64,000 bases of DNA from RGIG8306 sp964426655 (GTDB lineage Bacteria; Bacillota; Clostridia; Lachnospirales; Lachnospiraceae): contig CAYRQT010000005.1 of assembly GCA_964426655.1 (NCBI GenBank), positions 1 to 64,000 on the forward strand, read 5' to 3'. Position 1 is the stretch's first letter, and every line of letters begins with the position of its first letter. Made by a program: the position numbers and the translations under genes. The notes under the pieces were generated by a model. That model was given only the letters and a program-made list of their open reading frames with translations, was not told the origin of the DNA and searched no databases. Positions 10,081-19,155 of the stretch are shown piece by piece.

Positions 10081-10743
10081 ATGAACAAAATGATTATTTA
10101 CGGGGACAGTCTTTCTACCGGGACACATGGAAATGGGGGATACCTGGAGGCTGTCAGAATGGCTTTGCACATAAAAGAAATTGAAAATCATGCGGTAGGC
10201 TCCAGCGGCCTGTGCGAAGGGACGCCGAATCACATGCTGGGCATTCTGCAAAGCCAGGTGGGAAAAACGGAGGGCATGGGCGCAGATCTGGTGCTGGTGT
10301 GGCACGGCAGCAATGACTGGTACTGGGGGGTGGAACAAATGGCTTTTCGTGAGGCCATCCCCAGAGCCGTGCACTGTGTTCGTCAAAGAAATCCGCAGGC
10401 TCTTCTAGTTTGGGCTACACCCATATTCCGATATGAAACGCCACATCAGGGAAAAATCTGCGGCAATGGGTTCTTTACGGAGAATGCAGTGGGCAACACG
10501 TTGGAAGAGTATGCCCAAAGCATTCGGCAGATGGGAAAACGGCTTGGCTTTCCTGTAATAGAAATGGGAATAAGCGTAGGGATCCATGCAGAAAACGAGA
10601 AACACTACCTGGAGGATCATGTGCATCCCAACGCAGAAGGATACCAGAAAATTGCCAGAGTACTGACTGCAGAAATAGAAAAATATCTATATTTTATCAG
10701 GGGAGAAAAGGGGCATGAAGGGCATTGGAATCCATGTAGATGA
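10081..10743 (+). CDS. SGNH/GDSL-family hydrolase (probable acyl esterase)
   Basis: A 220-residue SGNH hydrolase. Block I is YGDSLSTG with the nucleophile Ser, the block II Gly region is GSSGLCEG, block III is WHGSNDW with the oxyanion Asn, and block V is DHVHPNAEGY with the catalytic Asp and His. There is no signal peptide, so it acts inside the cell. I use the ATG at 10081, preceded by AGGTG; a GTG at 10057 lies in frame but follows the ROK stop directly. In a glycoside operon the natural guess is removal of an acyl (for example acetyl) group from the imported sugar, but no residue proves the substrate. Its end overlaps the next gene by 29 bases. Confidence 0.85.
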   Translation: MNKMIIYGDSLSTGTHGNGGYLEAVRMALHIKEIENHAVGSSGLCEGTPNHMLGILQSQVGKTEGMGADLVLVWHGSNDWYWGVEQMAFREAIPRAVHCVRQRNPQALLVWATPIFRYETPHQGKICGNGFFTENAVGNTLEEYAQSIRQMGKRLGFPVIEMGISVGIHAENEKHYLEDHVHPNAEGYQKIARVLTAEIEKYLYFIRGEKGHEGHWNPCR

Positions 10744-12394
10744 TTATGTCAAAGATAAAAGGGACGCCTTTTACGGAACGACCCTTGCCATAGAAGAGGC
10801 ATTTAGGCAGAAGGCAGCGTACATTCAGTTTGGGCCGGGGGAATACCATTTTTCCTCATTTCATTCGCTAAAGACCCGGTCCATTGCACATGATGATGGA
10901 TGCAAAGATGTGGAAAAAAAGGACTGTCATATTCTGCTTCGGCATTTCAGTCACCTCACCCTCTGCGGTACAGAGGAGGGGAAAACGCTGTTGACCGGCT
11001 ATAATGACCAGACACCCCAGATCCTTCTGCCCAGTCTTATATGGGCAGAACACTGCAAAAACCTTACCGTGAGGAATATCTGCTTCTCCAGAAGACCGGA
11101 AACGGCGTATTCTGCCATCGTGGAAAAATAGAAAAGGGGAAGATTACGGTCAGACTCCTTTCTTTGGAAGAAGGCCCCGAGGAGCTTGCTGCCTATTGCA
11201 TGAATCGGTATGACATAACAGAAAGAAAATTATTGGGAGAAAGTCTGACCTATGGCTTTGGGTATGACAAACGCTTCCAAAAGATGCTGGGAATCAGATA
11301 CGAGCTGGAGGACGAAGCTCTGGCCGGACAAATCCACGAGGGAGAGGGATTGTCCTTTCACCAGTCTGGGAAAACGGATTTCCTATTGTTCTTCGGAGGA
11401 TGCGAAGAGCTGAGACTGGAGCAGGTGCATATTGAAAATACCAATGGATTTGGTATTTTAACGGAGAATTGCACCCACATTACCGGGGACAGGGTTAAAA
11501 TTGCCCCTTCTGCCCGTCAGTTTTTCACCGGGCCCAGAGATGGCTGGAAAATACACCGATGTTCTGGAAAAATCAAAATAGAGAATTGCCATTTCGAAGG
11601 GGTGCGAATGGATGGACAAAATGTGCAGAGCCATTATCTGGTTTTGGAAAAAAGACTGAATGAAAACACGGTGCTTTGTAAATGCAAATACGCACCGGTG
11701 CCGCTAAAAACGGGCACATCCATTTTTCAGGGAGCAGGGAAGGGAAAGGGGCTTTTTGATTCAGCACTGGAGCCTGGGCAACAGAGAAATGGAAGAGACC
11801 CGTCAGGCCGAAGATGTTTCCGCAGGGACAGTGGTCCCGGGAAGCCAAAATCCCATGCAGCACTACGTAATCACCTTTGAAGAAGCCCTGTCCCCGGATA
11901 TCCCATTGGGGGCCCTTCTAAATGCAGGCTGTTGGGAGCCGGAGGAATATATTTGCAGGAATTCTGTATTTCGCAATATTGCAGGCGCAGGGCATCTGAT
12001 TCGCTGCAGAAACGTATTGCTGGAAAAGAACCGGTATGAAACCATCATGTGTGCAGGCATTATGCTGGGGGCAGAGCTGGACACCCACTGTGAAAGTGAC
12101 CATGTGTCCAATATACGGATCAAAGATAATTATTTTTGCAATATTGGAACAAAACCCAGATATGGAATCTATGGCTGTGCCTGTGTAGCCATAAAATCAC
12201 AGGGCTTTGAAGGTCCATTCAATGAGAAAATCAGCATAGAACACAATGTGTTCGCCCAAAGCAGCAAAGCCATAGAAATATATGACGCCAGAGAGGTTGC
12301 CATCAGGGACAATATATACCGGGATGTCCGGGAAAAGGTTTACATCCATGGAAGCAGTACCCGGCATATATGGAAAGAGGACGAGGAGAAATGA
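10715..12394 (+). CDS. Right-handed parallel beta-helix protein (pectate-lyase-like fold), two frame breaks
   Basis: Likely a parallel beta-helix protein of about 559 residues: it has repeated short strands with Asn-rich turns such as IENTNGFGILTENC and IRIKDNYFCNIGTKP, and the N-terminus GIHVDDYVKDKRDAFYG fits the start of such helices. The frame is broken twice. Adding one A to the A-run 11124-11128 joins the first and second parts (VEK-IEKGKITV); removing one G from 11748-11751 joins the second and third (KGKG-FLIQHWSLGN). No signal peptide is seen, so it is probably intracellular. The function could be glycosidase, epimerase or lyase; none is assignable. It overlaps both neighbours, so it belongs to the operon. 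Confidence 0.7.
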
Positions 12395-14089
12395 TCAGAA
12401 AACAGGAATGGCTGGAGCATCTATACAAAATATACGGAAGGGAAGAGGCAGAGTGGCTGGCAGACAGCATGGAAAAGCGTTTTGAAAAGTATGGGCACAA
12501 AGGGGAGGAAAAACAGAAAGAAAACTGGCTTAGTGAAAAGGATACCATTCTGATTACTTATGGAGACAGCCTGGTAAAGGAGGGAGAGGCAGGACTTTGC
12601 ACCCTCAGAAATTTTATGGAACGTTACGTGAAAGGAGCCATTCATGCCATCCATCTGCTGCCCATATTTCCTTACACCTCCGATGACGGATTTTCCGTGG
12701 TGGACTTTAAGGAGATTCACCCCTCTTTAGGGGACTGGGGGGATATTCGGGCCCTGGCAAGGGGGTATTCCCTTATGTTCGATGCGGTGGTCAATCACAT
12801 TTCCCAAAGCAGTGAGTGGTTTCAGAAATTTCTCAAATGTGAAGCGCCATACAGAGATTATTTTATTACAGCAGATCCAGGAGCAGATTACAGCCAGGTA
12901 ACAAGGCCAAGAGCCCTNNNNNNNNNNGACTTCATTTGAAACAGCGGAGGGAGAAAAGTATGTATGGACCACGTTCAGCGAGGATCAGGTGGATCTGAAT
13001 TATGCCTGCCCGGATGTGTTGCTGGAGGTGATGGATGTGCTCCTTACATATGGGGAGCAAGGTGCCCGGTTTATCCGGCTGGACGCCATTGGATTTCTAT
13101 GGAAAACACCCGGAACAAGCTGCATGCATCTTCCCCAGACCCATGAGATCATCAAGCTGATGAGAAAGGTTTTGGAAGACTACATGCCGGGGACCTTGCT
13201 GATTACGGAAACCAATGTTCCCTACAGGGAGAACATCAGTTATTTTGGAAACGGAGATGAAGCCCACCTGATTTATCAGTTTCCTCTGCCGCCATTGACC
13301 ATGTTTTCTCTTTTGACGGGAGACGCCTCCAAATTAAGTAGTTGGGCAAAGGGGCTGGATGTGCCGGAAAAAGGCACAGCCTATTTCAACTTTCTAAGCT
13401 CTCATGACGGCATTGGCATTAGACCGACAGAAGGCATTCTCACAAAGGAGGAGCAGCAATTCCTGGTGGAAGCCACATTGAAAAACGGGGGTGTGGTTTC
13501 CTATAAGAACAATGGGGATGGCACAAAAAGCCCTTATGAGCTGAATATTAATTACCAGGATGCTCTGGCCTCTCCGGATGAAAAGGACAGTATCCGGCTG
13601 GCCAGATTTCTGGCGGCAGAAACCATACTTCTTTCTTTGCAGGGCCTTCCCGGAATTTATATTCACAGCCTTCTGGGGTCCCGCAATGATTATTATGGGA
13701 AGGAAATTTCAGGAATTCCCAGAAGAATTAACCGGGAAAAGCTGTCTGTGGAAAAACTGGAAAGGGACTTATCTGGAGATACCAACAGAAGCTACATTTT
13801 CCATGAGCTGCATGCCCGGTTGGAAATCCGGAAACAGCATAAGGCTTTTTCCCCGGATGCCACACAAAAAATACGGATTCTGGATTCCCGGGTCTTTGCC
13901 CTGGAAAGGGAGGCAGAGGATACAGGAGAAAAAATAGAGATTCTCATTAATGTTTCCGGAGAGAGGGTGGCTCTTTCACCGCAACATTTTCAGGGAAAAA
14001 ATCTGCTGGCCATTGAGCCGGAAGAGAATAAGAAAGCATTGCATCCTTATGAAGCCTGCTGGATTTTAAAATCCGGCAATGTCAGGTAA
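12391..14089 (+). CDS. GH13 subfamily 18 glycoside phosphorylase (sucrose / glucosylglycerate phosphorylase type, YcjM-like)
   Basis: Retaining alpha-glucoside phosphorylase of about 565 residues. Motifs of the family are seen in order: HLLPIFPYTSDDGFSVVDF near residue 90, DAVVNHIS, then after the gap DQVDLNYACPDV, GARFIRLDAIGFLWK with the nucleophile Asp, LLITETNVPY with the acid/base Glu, and LSSHDGIGIRPTEG with the third carboxylate. The dry family signature points to sucrose-phosphorylase-like enzymes, of which E. coli YcjM is a 2-O-glucosylglycerate phosphorylase. Predicted reaction: glucosylglycerate + phosphate to alpha-glucose-1-phosphate + glycerate. A 10-N gap at 12918-12927 changes the frame. 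Start at 12391 overlaps the preceding stop (ATGA) after GAGGAGAA. Confidence 0.85.
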
Positions 14090-14122
14090 GTCTTACAAAC
14101 AGATAATGGAAAGGAAAAACAG

Positions 14123-15187
14123 ATGAAGAAATTAGTGGCAGCAGCACCGGGGGTAGCCAGATTTAAGGCATATGAGGACAGAACCTTGCAGCCCAATGAA
14201 GTAAAAGTAAAAGTGGAATTTGCCTCCCCCAAGCACGGTACGGAAACAGCAGATTTTCGGGGAACCACCCCTTTTATCAACGGAAAATTCGACGATGCGT
14301 GGCGAATTTTCATTGAACGGGACAAAGAGGAGCCCCGGGGAATTGAATTTGGGGACCTTCCTCTGGGCAATATGTTTGTGGGAAGGGTTGTGGAAACTGG
14401 AAGCCAGGTGACAGAATATGCCGTTGGCGACCGGGTGTGCTCCTACGGGCCTATCCAGGAAACCCAGATTGTAAATGGTGTAAACAATTATAAACTGAGA
14501 AAGATGTCTCCCCAGGACTCGGAAAAGAATGCAGTTTGTTATGATCCGGCCCAGTTTGCGCTGGGGGGCATACGGGATGGCAATGTGAGGCCGGGAGACA
14601 ATGTGGCGGTTGTGGGCCTTGGGGCAATCGGACAACTGGCTGCGCAGATGGCGGTCAGGCTGGGGGCCCATAAGGTAATCGGCATTGATCCGATTTTGCA
14701 TAGAAGGGAAATCGCATTAAAAAACGGGATCCATTATGTGCTGGACACGGCAGGATGTGATGTGGGATATGAAATGAAGCACCTGACAGGGAAAGCAGGG
14801 GTGGATGTGGTGATTGAAACCAGTGGAAGTGTACAGGCTCTGCAGGCCTCTCTGAAAGGACTGGCCTATGGGGGAACCATTGCCTATGTGGCATTTCCAA
14901 AGCCTTTCCCTGCCGGATTGTGGCTGGGGCAGGAGGCCCACTACAACTATGGAAAGATTGTGTTCTCCAGAGCCTGCAGTGAACCTAACCCGGAATATCC
15001 CAGGTGGTCCAGAAAACGTTTGGAAGATGTGGTTTGGGAGATGTTGATGAATGGATACCTGAATTGTGAGGATATTATATTTCCCGTGGTGCCATTCGCA
15101 GAAGCAGCAGAAGGGTTCTGCCGGTATGTAGACCTGCATCCCGAAGAGAGCATCAAAATGGGTGTAAGATTTGGAGGTGAGGAATAA
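14123..15187 (+). CDS. Medium-chain dehydrogenase (YcjQ-like guloside 3-dehydrogenase)
   Basis: NAD(P)-dependent medium-chain dehydrogenase/reductase, 354 residues. The GroES-like catalytic half is followed by a Rossmann domain with VVGLGAIGQLAAQ near residue 160 and an acidic residue ending the next strand (IGIDPI), which favours NAD. Gene order (before an epimerase and a Gfo/Idh dehydrogenase, after a YcjM-like phosphorylase) equals that of E. coli ycjQRS, whose product YcjQ oxidises D-gulosides at C3. Zinc ligands of classical alcohol dehydrogenases are not obvious in the N-terminal half. The family is sure; the guloside role is inferred from synteny. Confidence 0.8.
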   Translation: MKKLVAAAPGVARFKAYEDRTLQPNEVKVKVEFASPKHGTETADFRGTTPFINGKFDDAWRIFIERDKEEPRGIEFGDLPLGNMFVGRVVETGSQVTEYAVGDRVCSYGPIQETQIVNGVNNYKLRKMSPQDSEKNAVCYDPAQFALGGIRDGNVRPGDNVAVVGLGAIGQLAAQMAVRLGAHKVIGIDPILHRREIALKNGIHYVLDTAGCDVGYEMKHLTGKAGVDVVIETSGSVQALQASLKGLAYGGTIAYVAFPKPFPAGLWLGQEAHYNYGKIVFSRACSEPNPEYPRWSRKRLEDVVWEMLMNGYLNCEDIIFPVVPFAEAAEGFCRYVDLHPEESIKMGVRFGGEE

Positions 15188-15978
15188 TGTGGCTTGGCAC
15201 ACAGGACAGAGATTTTTTCCCCGTAAAAATGAAAGAGAAATTCCAGTTTATCCGGGATATGGGGTTTGATTGTTTTGAAATAGACGGTAAAATGCTGGTG
15301 GATCATGTGGAGGAGGTGAAAGAAGCGGTGACGGCCACCGGATTGCCGGTGTCCACAGCCTGTGGCGGATACCGGGGATGGATCGGCGATTTTATTGAAG
15401 AAAGAAGGCTGAATGGGGTGGAAGACTTAAAGCAGATCCTCCGGGCCATTACAGAGGTGGGAGGGACCGGAGTGGTGGTACCGGCTGCCTGGGGCATGTT
15501 CACCTTTCGACTGCCGCCCATGATTTCTCCCAGAAGCAGGGAGGGGGATGAGAAGGCAATTCTGGCCTCATTACAGGTATTGGATGAGGAGGCAAAGGCA
15601 TGTGGGGCGTACCTGTATCTGGAGCCGTTGAACCGCTATCAGGATCATATGCTCAACACCATTCAGGATGCGGTAAAAATCATAGAAAAAGGGAAATTCG
15701 AACGGGTAAAGGTGACAGGAGATTTTTACCACATGGCCATTGAAGAAGATGATATTTCTGCCTCTCTCAAAAAATATAAGTCGTATTACGGGCATATTCA
15801 TATTGCGGAAAACCATAGATACCAGCCGGGAACCGGCTCCATAGATTTCAGGCGGCATATGAGTACACTGAAGGAAATCGGTTATGAGGGTCCGGTGGTG
15901 AATGAAGGCAGAATTCGGGGAGAGGCCCCCCTTCAGGCATACCGGGCATCCGTGACATATATGAAACAGTTTATGTGA
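15187..15978 (+). CDS. Xylose-isomerase-like TIM barrel epimerase (YcjR-like 3-keto-guloside 4-epimerase)
   Basis: Sugar isomerase/epimerase of the AP-endonuclease 2/xylose-isomerase-like TIM-barrel superfamily, 263 residues. Four metal-binding carboxylate/histidine residues are visible at Glu146 (LEPLNRY), Asp179 (TGDFYHM), His205 (HIHIAENH) and Glu240 (VNEGR), the spacing expected for this superfamily and for YcjR. In E. coli YcjR epimerises the 3-keto intermediate at C4, converting the gulo to the gluco series. The start codon overlaps the previous stop by one base (TAATG), so the two are translationally coupled. Confidence 0.82.
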   Translation: MWLGTQDRDFFPVKMKEKFQFIRDMGFDCFEIDGKMLVDHVEEVKEAVTATGLPVSTACGGYRGWIGDFIEERRLNGVEDLKQILRAITEVGGTGVVVPAAWGMFTFRLPPMISPRSREGDEKAILASLQVLDEEAKACGAYLYLEPLNRYQDHMLNTIQDAVKIIEKGKFERVKVTGDFYHMAIEEDDISASLKKYKSYYGHIHIAENHRYQPGTGSIDFRRHMSTLKEIGYEGPVVNEGRIRGEAPLQAYRASVTYMKQFM

Positions 15979-16011
15979 GCTTGTCAGTCAAAAGAGGAAA
16001 CGGGTAAAGCG

Positions 16012-17061
16012 ATGAAAAAACTAAGGGCAGCGATCATTGGTGCGGGTCAGGTGGCCAGCGTCTCTCATATTCCCAATTATCAGCGTATGGAAGATGTGGA
16101 GCTTGTGGGCATCTGTGACACAAATCTGGAAGCTGCAAAAAAACTGGCCGCCCAATTCAACATACCGGGAGGCTATAAGGATCACATGCAAATGCTGTCA
16201 GAATTAAAGCCGGATCTGGTGAGTGTATGTGTGCCGAATACATTTCATGCCAGGATTACCATGGATGCTTTGCGGGCCGGCTGCCATGTGCTATGTGAAA
16301 AACCGCCTGCCATTTCCCTGAAAGAAGCAAAGGAAATGGAGCAGACAGCAAAAGAGGCGAACAGATTGCTGACGTATGGGTTTCACATGCGGCATGGAAC
16401 ACAGGTGGCCTTGATAAAAGAGAAATTAAAGCAGGGGGAATTGGGCGTGGTCTATGGGGCGAAGGCGATATGGCTAAGACGAAGAGGTATTCCGGGCTGG
16501 GGAAGTTTTACCAATCGGGAAATGCAGGGGGGCGGCCCCCTCATTGATCTTGGCGCCCATGTGCTGGATACGGCCCTTTACCTTCTGGACTATCCGGAAG
16601 TGGCCTATGTATGTGCAGACGCCTATGATTACATTGGAAAAGCGGGTGGAAATGGCCTGTTTGGAAAATGGGAGGGGGGCAGGAGATATACAGTGGAAGA
16701 CGGCCTGTTTGGGTACATTCACTTTCAAAATGGCGTCAGTCTGCGGCTGGAAACTTCTTTTGCCCTGCATATGAGAGAAAAAGACATTAAAAGTGTGCAA
16801 ATCTTTGGAGACAGGGCCGGGGCGGAGCTTTTTCCTTTGGAAATATATGGTATGGAGGATGGCTGTCCTGTGGACCGGAAATTTCCGTTTTTCCCCGAAG
16901 AGGACCTGCATAAAAAGGAGCTGGAGCAGTTTGTCAGGGCCTGCCAGGGGAAAGAACCTCTCCTGGTGAAAGCAGAGGAAGGCATGTATCTGCAAAATAT
17001 ACTGGATATGCTGTACCTGTCTGCAGGTACAAAAGCACCGGTTATTTCTACATCCCTTTAA
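16012..17061 (+). CDS. Gfo/Idh/MocA family dehydrogenase (YcjS-like glucoside 3-dehydrogenase)
   Basis: NAD(P)-dependent oxidoreductase of 349 residues with an N-terminal Rossmann fold (AIIGAGQVASVSHIP near residue 7), the EKPPA active-site lysine motif near residue 97, and GGGPLIDLGAHVLD near residue 170 carrying the conserved Asp and His. It completes the YcjQ-R-S trio: YcjS handles the 3-keto/D-glucoside step, so the pair of dehydrogenases around the epimerase makes the guloside-to-glucoside route redox neutral. It is the last gene of the operon; no strong T-tract terminator was found before 17140. Confidence 0.85.
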   Translation: MKKLRAAIIGAGQVASVSHIPNYQRMEDVELVGICDTNLEAAKKLAAQFNIPGGYKDHMQMLSELKPDLVSVCVPNTFHARITMDALRAGCHVLCEKPPAISLKEAKEMEQTAKEANRLLTYGFHMRHGTQVALIKEKLKQGELGVVYGAKAIWLRRRGIPGWGSFTNREMQGGGPLIDLGAHVLDTALYLLDYPEVAYVCADAYDYIGKAGGNGLFGKWEGGRRYTVEDGLFGYIHFQNGVSLRLETSFALHMREKDIKSVQIFGDRAGAELFPLEIYGMEDGCPVDRKFPFFPEEDLHKKELEQFVRACQGKEPLLVKAEEGMYLQNILDMLYLSAGTKAPVISTSL

Positions 17062-17107
17062 GGAATATGGAAAGCATCCATTAATAGCTGTTATTAATCT
17101 GGGGTTA

Positions 17108-17116
17108 TGGTATAAT
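17108..17116 (+). promoter_or_regulatory. Extended -10 promoter element before EamA gene
   Basis: TGGTATAAT gives a perfect -10 hexamer (17111-17116) with an upstream TG. The -35 region (near 17088) is poor. It lies 24 bases before the EamA start and suggests separate transcription from the glycoside operon. Confidence 0.55.
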
Positions 17117-17139
17117 GAAGCCTTGAGAAGGAGGCTGGT

Positions 17140-18039
17140 ATGTGGATTGTCTATGCCCTAAGCTCTGCTGTTTTTGCGGGTCTGACAGCTGTTTTGGCCA
17201 AAATTGGGATGGATGGAGTACCCTCCACCCTGGGAACGGCTTTAAGAACATTGGTGGTAGCGGTTTTTGCCTGGCTGCTTGTTGGACTTAGCGGCAGTTG
17301 GAAAATGCTGCCGGAAATATCCGGAAAATCTTTTTTGTTTTTAATATTGTCAGGGGGTGCCACAGGCATCTCCTGGCTTTGTTATTTTAAGGCCATTCAG
17401 TTGGGAGATGTACATCTGGTGGCACCGCTGGACAAAAGCAGCACCATATTGACCATTCTATTGGCATTTGTTTTTTGGGGAGAAAAGCCAGGCATTTTTT
17501 CCTGGGCTGGCATTTTGCTCATGGGATGGGGCACCTGGATCATGGTTGGACAGAGGCCTGCAGGAAAAAAACATAAGACGCATAATCAGACAAGGGCAGA
17601 AAACCTGACGGCAGGGGGAAATAGAAGCTGGCTTTTTTATGGTATTTTGTCCGCTCTGTTTGCTGCGGGCACCTCTATTTTAGCCAAGATCGGGATTCAG
17701 AATATGGATGCAGACCTGGGCACCGCCATACGCACGCTGGTGTTGCTGGTGATGGCCTGGGGAATTGCTGCCTTTAGAGGGGAACAGGGCAGACTGCACA
17801 GCCTGACGCAAAGGAATTGGTGGTTTATTTTTCTTTCAGGACTGGCTACAGGGCTGTCCTGGCTATGCTATTTCAGGGCGCTGCAGGCCGGGCCCGCCAG
17901 TCTGGTGGTCCCCCTGGACAAATTGAGCATTATATTCACCATTGCCTTTTCCTGTTTGGTGCTAAAAGAAAAAATAACTTGCCGGCAGCTTTGGGGACTG
18001 GGCGGCATTTTAGGGGGAACGCTACTGTTGTTACTGTAA
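17140..18039 (+). CDS. EamA/DMT family transporter
   Basis: Integral membrane protein of 299 residues with two internally duplicated EamA halves: each contains the pair GTALRTLVV / GTAIRTLVL and SGGATGISWLCYF / SGLATGLSWLCYF. About ten membrane helices are predicted by hydrophobicity. Members export metabolites or move amino acids and sugars; substrate is unknown here. A hydrophilic linker (about residues 140-165, Lys/Asn/Thr-rich) joins the halves. Start is an ATG at 17140 after AAGGAGG. Confidence 0.88.
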   Translation: MWIVYALSSAVFAGLTAVLAKIGMDGVPSTLGTALRTLVVAVFAWLLVGLSGSWKMLPEISGKSFLFLILSGGATGISWLCYFKAIQLGDVHLVAPLDKSSTILTILLAFVFWGEKPGIFSWAGILLMGWGTWIMVGQRPAGKKHKTHNQTRAENLTAGGNRSWLFYGILSALFAAGTSILAKIGIQNMDADLGTAIRTLVLLVMAWGIAAFRGEQGRLHSLTQRNWWFIFLSGLATGLSWLCYFRALQAGPASLVVPLDKLSIIFTIAFSCLVLKEKITCRQLWGLGGILGGTLLLLL

Positions 18040-18068
18040 ACGTTTCACATTTTGTAAGCCTTTTGGAC

Positions 18069-18097
18069 TGTACAGAAAAAGCCCCTGGGCATATAAT
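18069..18097 (+). promoter_or_regulatory. Sigma-A-type promoter before DUF4003 gene
   Basis: TGTACA (18069-18074, 4 of 6) and TATAAT (18092-18097) are separated by 17 bases. Transcription would start near 18104, 48 bases before the DUF4003 start. Confidence 0.6.
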
Positions 18098-18151
18098 AGG
18101 ACCAGAGAGAAAAGACAATCCAAAGAAACAGCACAGAAAATAGGAGGAAAC

Positions 18152-19138
18152 ATGAGTAATGTGAATATCCCCGGCGGAGAATTACTCTGTACCAATCTGG
18201 CAGTGATGAAAGAAACCTTTTCCTGGGAAGGCAATGCGATGCGGCTTTGTTGTGCCCAGATGGCCACTTTGCAAAATCAAACATTGCGTTCTGCAAGACT
18301 GAAGGAACAACTGGGGCACTTAAAAGAAGAACTGGGGGCTTTTTCCGCGTTTCGGGGAACACTGGAAAAAAGCATTGTGACCATGCTGACCCTTTCCGAT
18401 TCTCCCAGAGTTCTGCTTGCAGATGGACGGAAAATTTACGAACAGATTCGTAAGGGCCTGTTTTCCACGGCCTATCTGCCCCTGGCGGCAATGGTCATTG
18501 CAGAGCATGTGCCCACAGAGAACCAGAAAATCATGACGGATAAAGCCATGGATCTGTATAAACGAATAAAAAAGAACCATCCCTTTCTGACTTCAGAGGA
18601 GGATATGCCCTTTTGTGCCATGATGGCGCTGTCTGACCGGACGCCGGAAGATCTGGAACAGGATGGGGAGGCCTGCTATCGTCTGCTTAAAAAGAAATTT
18701 CATACCGGGAATATGGTGCAGGCCTTCAGCCACGTGCTGGCCCTTTCCCCTCAAACACCGGAAGTGAAATGTGCCAGGGCCATTGCCCTGTGGGACGGCC
18801 TTCGACAGGCAAAATGCAGCCTGGGATCAGATTTTGAACTTCCTGTACTGGGCATCATGGCAGATTTGCCAAGGGAGACGGATGAAATTGTGCAGGCTGT
18901 GGTTTCCATGGATGAATGGCTGCGCCAAAGAAAAGAATTTGGCTTTTGGAGCGGCATCTCTTCCTACCAGAGAAGGATGCACGCCTGCCTGCTGGTTTTA
19001 CAACAATACAGACTGGATGACACAGGCGTAATGGTGGTATGGCAAAGCAGCCTGGCGGCTGTTATTGCCCAGGAGATGGCCATGTTGGCGGTGATGACAA
19101 CGGTAATGGCCGCAAATACGTCTTCAACAAATACTTAA
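18152..19138 (+). CDS. DUF4003 family protein, function unknown
   Basis: A 328-residue soluble protein resembling the DUF4003 family found in Firmicutes. It looks mostly helical with an N-terminal region containing a run of Leu/Glu/Lys heptad-like residues (about 30-60). Motifs typical of the family are LSDSPRVLLADGRKIYEQI and SAYLPLAA-like (here STAYLPLAAMVIA) near residue 108, and Ala/Met-rich helices at the C-terminus. A clear AGGAGG ribosome site lies 7 bases before the ATG. No enzymatic motif is recognisable. It ends 17 bases before the helicase start. Confidence 0.75.
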   Translation: MSNVNIPGGELLCTNLAVMKETFSWEGNAMRLCCAQMATLQNQTLRSARLKEQLGHLKEELGAFSAFRGTLEKSIVTMLTLSDSPRVLLADGRKIYEQIRKGLFSTAYLPLAAMVIAEHVPTENQKIMTDKAMDLYKRIKKNHPFLTSEEDMPFCAMMALSDRTPEDLEQDGEACYRLLKKKFHTGNMVQAFSHVLALSPQTPEVKCARAIALWDGLRQAKCSLGSDFELPVLGIMADLPRETDEIVQAVVSMDEWLRQRKEFGFWSGISSYQRRMHACLLVLQQYRLDDTGVMVVWQSSLAAVIAQEMAMLAVMTTVMAANTSSTNT

Positions 19139-19155
19139 CGGAGAATATAAACACA

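Noticed and set aside
10715..12394. Interpretation of the beta-helix region as three separate small genes
   Set aside because: The three pieces join into one family-like protein with one-base changes at homopolymers and the inner starts lack proper ribosome sites.
18036..18050. TGTAAACGTTTCACA, resembling a catabolite-responsive or LacI-type operator
   Set aside because: It overlaps the EamA stop codon and departs from the cre consensus in its 3' part; no sugar gene is directly downstream.
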